From Maribacter sp. 1_MG-2023 (GTDB lineage Bacteria; Bacteroidota; Bacteroidia; Flavobacteriales; Flavobacteriaceae): DNA of 64,000 bases. The stretch lies in assembly GCF_030547005.1 (NCBI RefSeq), contig NZ_JAUOPN010000001.1:62001-126000 (forward strand), read 5' to 3'. The position numbers and the translations under genes were made by a program. Numbering within the stretch: position 1 is the first letter of the stretch; each line of letters opens with the position of its first letter. A model generated the notes under the pieces. That model worked only from the letters and a program-made list of their open reading frames with translations. It was not told where the DNA came from and searched no databases. Positions 61,850 through 64,000 of this stretch are shown one piece after another.

Positions 61850-62227
61850 ATGGAAATTAAGGTAGTTAAAGAATATGTGGCGACAATATATGAGATTGAT
61901 GAATTAGAAATACATTCAATTCTAGAAGATTATCAATCACCATATGTTATATTATTGAAGGGAGGGCGCAATGTATTGGTGCCATTCGAATATTTGACCA
62001 AAGTAAGTTTTGTTACTAAGAATGGAAAGCGAAAATATTTTGATATGAGTCTTAATAATGCAGAATTATTTGACACTTTTGAAGAAGCTAACAAAGTGGC
62101 AAGAAAATTTAAGAATATTGATGAAACAGGAAATGAACGTTTTTATATTGTTGGATATAAGGAAGCTCAAATTGTACAAATGATAATAGATGAACGATTT
62201 GATGGTTATAATTTAATTAGGGATTAA
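61850..62227 (+). CDS. Hypothetical protein, 125 residues
   Basis: A soluble protein with no signal peptide or recognised domain. Features are two beta-rich segments ('YVILLKGGRNVLVPFEYL', 'KRKYFDMSLNNAELFDTF') and a helical C-terminus ('KEAQIVQMIIDERFDGYNLI'). It is flanked by a 24-bp direct repeat. Its neighbours do not suggest a role. Base use resembles the island rather than the core genes. Confidence 0.6.
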   Translation: MEIKVVKEYVATIYEIDELEIHSILEDYQSPYVILLKGGRNVLVPFEYLTKVSFVTKNGKRKYFDMSLNNAELFDTFEEANKVARKFKNIDETGNERFYIVGYKEAQIVQMIIDERFDGYNLIRD

Positions 62228-62274
62228 TAATTAAACTAGATTAAAATTACCATGGCAAGGATTGTTTGAAGTTT

Positions 62275-62298
62275 ATTTATATAAATCCATAATTATGG
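62275..62298. repeat. 24-bp direct repeat, copy 2 of 2
   Basis: ATTTATATAAATCCATAATTATGG matches 61683-61706 at 22 of 24 bases. See copy 1. Confidence 0.6.
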
Positions 62299-62422
62299 AA
62301 GAATCTCGTCTTAAGTCAGAATCAAAACCCAAATCTTACCAAAACTAATACTATGAAGTGCGAGGGTTTTTATTTCAATAATTATTAATTTAGGACAGGT
62401 GAAATTTAAACTTTTTGTGTCT

Positions 62423-62539
62423 ATGGAAAATTCAACTATGATCAAGAAAGTAGAAAATAAATTAAATCTAGTTATATCGGGAGTAATTTTATTTGGAACA
62501 ATAGCTTCTGTAATGTTAACAGTTGTTCTATTTAAATAG
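62423..62539 (+). CDS. Very small single-span membrane peptide (38 residues)
   Basis: An ATG-to-TAG frame encodes 38 residues: a polar Lys-rich start 'MENSTMIKKVENKLN' and one hydrophobic span 'LVISGVILFGTIASVMLTVV' ending Leu-Phe-Lys. Its layout is the same as that of the 44-residue peptide at 48626 in the same island, although the sequences differ. It converges on the next gene with 2 bp between the stops. Function unknown. Confidence 0.45.
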   Translation: MENSTMIKKVENKLNLVISGVILFGTIASVMLTVVLFK

Positions 62540-62541
62540 GC

Positions 62542-63510
62542 TTAATAATCTCGGTTCTCAGGATTATCCAAAAACCTGTTGAGGATATTTGCTATATGCT
62601 CCGGTTCTTTATGTATAGGTTTATTTTTAGCAACAATTATATCAGATGTTGGAGTTAATGTAAGCCAGGCATCATCATGATCCCTATCCCAGACTCCGTA
62701 TAGGCATTTTGTGCCTTTTTCTAAATAGACATCTTCTTTAATTAAAAGTGTCCCGCTAAAACGTGGTGTGTGGATATTTCGGTAAGTTTTATTTTTTTCT
62801 AATAAGAAGCTTAATCTAGACCAGGTATTCGCATTTGTAGGTTTGGATGCTAATGATTCCTGTTTAATTTCACAAAGTAATAAATCTTTAAGTTCTTCAG
62901 GATAGGAAATCACAACATATTCATTTGCAAAATTTTCTTCTATATGTATAAGTTCTAGTAATTTGAGTTTATAAAAATTTAGATAATTTTCGTTGTAATA
63001 AGATAAAGATATTCTATTTGGGCAGGTATTGATAAAATGAATCATAAACCTTGCTTCATCTTCATGTATTCTTGTTTCTTTATATCTTTCAATTGCGGAA
63101 TTGAATGCTGTTTGCTGTTGGTATTTTATTTCTGCTAACTCATGTTCTTTTCTACGAATTTCGATTAATCTTTTGTTTTCCTCATCTTGTTTTAATCTTT
63201 GTTTATCAATGCATTCTTCACATAATGGTAAATTTCTAAGAGTACTTAGAAAATGTGTTTGTGAAGTAACTTCTTGTTTTAAGATTTCATTACAAGCGCC
63301 GCAATTGCATTCTAGACATACATCAGAATATTCTTTAATAGTTAGAAATAAATCGTGAAGACTAATATTGTAATTATTAGATAACTGCTTTGGTTTATTT
63401 TCAAACTCTCCTTTTTTATAGCTCCAATATGAATTAACTAGATATAGGGTTTCTTTATCTGGGTTGTTCTTGATGATTACTGAGTAATTAATTTCTTGTG
63501 TATTGTCCAT
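62542..63510 (-). CDS. Zinc-finger and coiled-coil protein of unknown function
   Basis: The frame is open to 63585, but the first 25 residues are translated from a structured GC-rich leader; the ATG at 63510 (MDNTQEINYSVII) is the likely start, giving 322 residues. A Cys-rich motif 'CLECNCGACNEIL' and a later 'LCEECIDKQR' could bind zinc, followed by a charged coiled-coil ('ENKRLIEIRRKEHELAEIKY'). No enzyme motif is seen. No name can be given. The unusual leader suggests post-transcriptional control. Confidence 0.65.
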   Translation of the reverse strand: MDNTQEINYSVIIKNNPDKETLYLVNSYWSYKKGEFENKPKQLSNNYNISLHDLFLTIKEYSDVCLECNCGACNEILKQEVTSQTHFLSTLRNLPLCEECIDKQRLKQDEENKRLIEIRRKEHELAEIKYQQQTAFNSAIERYKETRIHEDEARFMIHFINTCPNRISLSYYNENYLNFYKLKLLELIHIEENFANEYVVISYPEELKDLLLCEIKQESLASKPTNANTWSRLSFLLEKNKTYRNIHTPRFSGTLLIKEDVYLEKGTKCLYGVWDRDHDDAWLTLTPTSDIIVAKNKPIHKEPEHIANILNRFLDNPENRDY

Positions 63511-63670
63511 AAAAAAGCGTGGAACTGAACCCGTTAGCACTGAAGGTATCGCCAGACACCCGAACACCACACAAGAACAGCCCACGCCAGAGCGTGGGCA
63601 TTTGTCTTGATTGTAGTGTTCATTAAAACTGGCGATTTTATCAGTACTAAATCAAAAGCAAAATGCTTTT
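63511..63670 (-). promoter_or_regulatory. Structured leader with mutually exclusive stems before the zinc-finger gene
   Basis: Read on the minus strand, toward the gene: ATCGCCAG (63636-63629), CCCACGC (63598-63592), GCGTGGGCTG (63587-63578), CTGGCGAT (63555-63548), CAGTTCCACGC (63527-63517), then TTTTTT and the ATG. ATCGCCAG pairs perfectly with CTGGCGAT and encloses the CCCACGC/GCGTGGG hairpin, but GCGTGGGCTG can instead pair with CAGTTCCACGC beside the T run. A further hairpin AAAAGCA/TGCTTTT lies at 63654-63670. It may be an attenuator, an attC-like element or a remnant of a mobile element. Confidence 0.45.
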
Positions 63671-63775
63671 ATATCTTAAAATTCTTTGTTGTTCCTTATA
63701 TTTTTTGATTTATTATTGTTCAAATTTAGTTAAAATCACAGGACTTCAAATTTAGAAGTACATGACTTTTATTCA

Positions 63776-64000
63776 TTAATATTCGAAGCTAATTATAAAA
63801 TCCTCATCTTTATTTCGATTTGGATTTTTTAAAATATGAATAGGACTACCAGAGGTCTTGATCTGATTCCATATTACTTCTTCCCAGTTATTTGTAGTCG
63901 TGTGACCAACGTATGGCCAGGAGGTAGTAAAACGAACGTAATCTTCCGTTATATCGAACATGGCAATATTGCCACAATCGCACTTGGGGAAGGGACTTAC
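63776..64000 (-). CDS. Unidentified protein, C-terminal part (cut by window edge)
   Basis: The minus-strand frame is open from the right edge (64000) to the stop at 63776; the Met at 63961 is internal. The visible 74 residues include 'FPKCDCGNIAMFDITEDYVR' and 'RFTTSWPYVGHTTTNN', with a Cys-x-Cys pair that may belong to a zinc site starting outside the window, and end in 'EDFIISFEY'. No family is recognised. Confidence 0.6.
   Translation of the reverse strand, partial: VSPFPKCDCGNIAMFDITEDYVRFTTSWPYVGHTTTNNWEEVIWNQIKTSGSPIHILKNPNRNKDEDFIISFEY

Noticed and set aside
43559-64000. A conjugative element (ICE)
   Set aside because: No relaxase, coupling protein or tra genes are seen in the window.

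Overview
The window is from a member of the Bacteroidota, most likely a marine Flavobacteriaceae (a Maribacter/Zobellia-like genome is my guess; no 16S or marker gene here decides it). Signs are the AT-rich DNA, many short lipoproteins with a Cys lipobox, a FecI/FecR/TonB-receptor regulatory set, an HsdR/M/S plus AAA/HNH island with flavobacterial relatives, and many start sites preceded by the Bacteroidota -7 box TAnnTTTG.

Region 1 (about 1-43500) is mostly ordinary chromosome. It opens with two tandem amidinotransferase/DDAH-superfamily genes (the second is CtlX-like), then a three-gene molybdenum hydroxylase operon (dihaem cytochrome, 2Fe-2S subunit, Mo subunit), an SDR/DUF2867 protein, argS, a divergent TonB receptor-FecR-sigma set facing a long acidic lipoprotein, then ffh and folD. 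Next come an esterase-like lipoprotein, aldo/keto reductase, PheC-like lipoprotein, VOC protein, alpha/beta hydrolase, HerA-like ATPase, queE, a metalloprotease lipoprotein, a methyltransferase, a Cys-cluster protein, a DTW-domain tRNA modifier, an ASCH-domain lipoprotein, a sterol-desaturase-type enzyme, a NamZ-like muramidase abutting a divergent FtsX/LolE-type permease, a ParDE pair, an M20 peptidase/aldose epimerase/SRAP/TfoX run, a SulP transporter next to an MBL-rhodanese protein, and a DnaQ-GIY-YIG nuclease. A long AT-rich stretch (41.1-43.1 kb) holds two small genes, a candidate sRNA, a broken lipoprotein and a lone receiver-domain protein.

Region 2 (about 43.5-61.5 kb) is a genomic island. 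Its left edge has three copies of a 12-bp GC-rich repeat next to a tyrosine recombinase. Inside are a DUF2135-type lipoprotein with a glycine/alanine-rich hydrophobic core, a three-gene HipB-HipS-HipT type kinase toxin system, an orphan MbcA/ParS-type toxin-binding domain protein, small membrane proteins, and a decayed second copy of the integrase 3' end plus hipB plus a frameshifted hipS start. It ends in a tight eight-gene minus-strand operon: HsdR, HsdM, HsdS, then a RecF/OLD-like AAA ATPase with an HNH nuclease (Septu/PtuAB-like), a PD-(D/E)XK-like protein, an Nmad2-like protein and a possible UDG-fold protein. I consider this composite operon the best candidate for a new or poorly described defence system.

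Region 3 (61.5-64 kb) carries unrecognised genes: a 125-residue protein flanked by a 24-bp direct repeat, a tiny membrane peptide, a zinc-finger/coiled-coil protein behind an unusually structured leader with mutually exclusive stems, and a gene cut off by the right end. No tRNA, rRNA, CRISPR array or insertion sequence was found.
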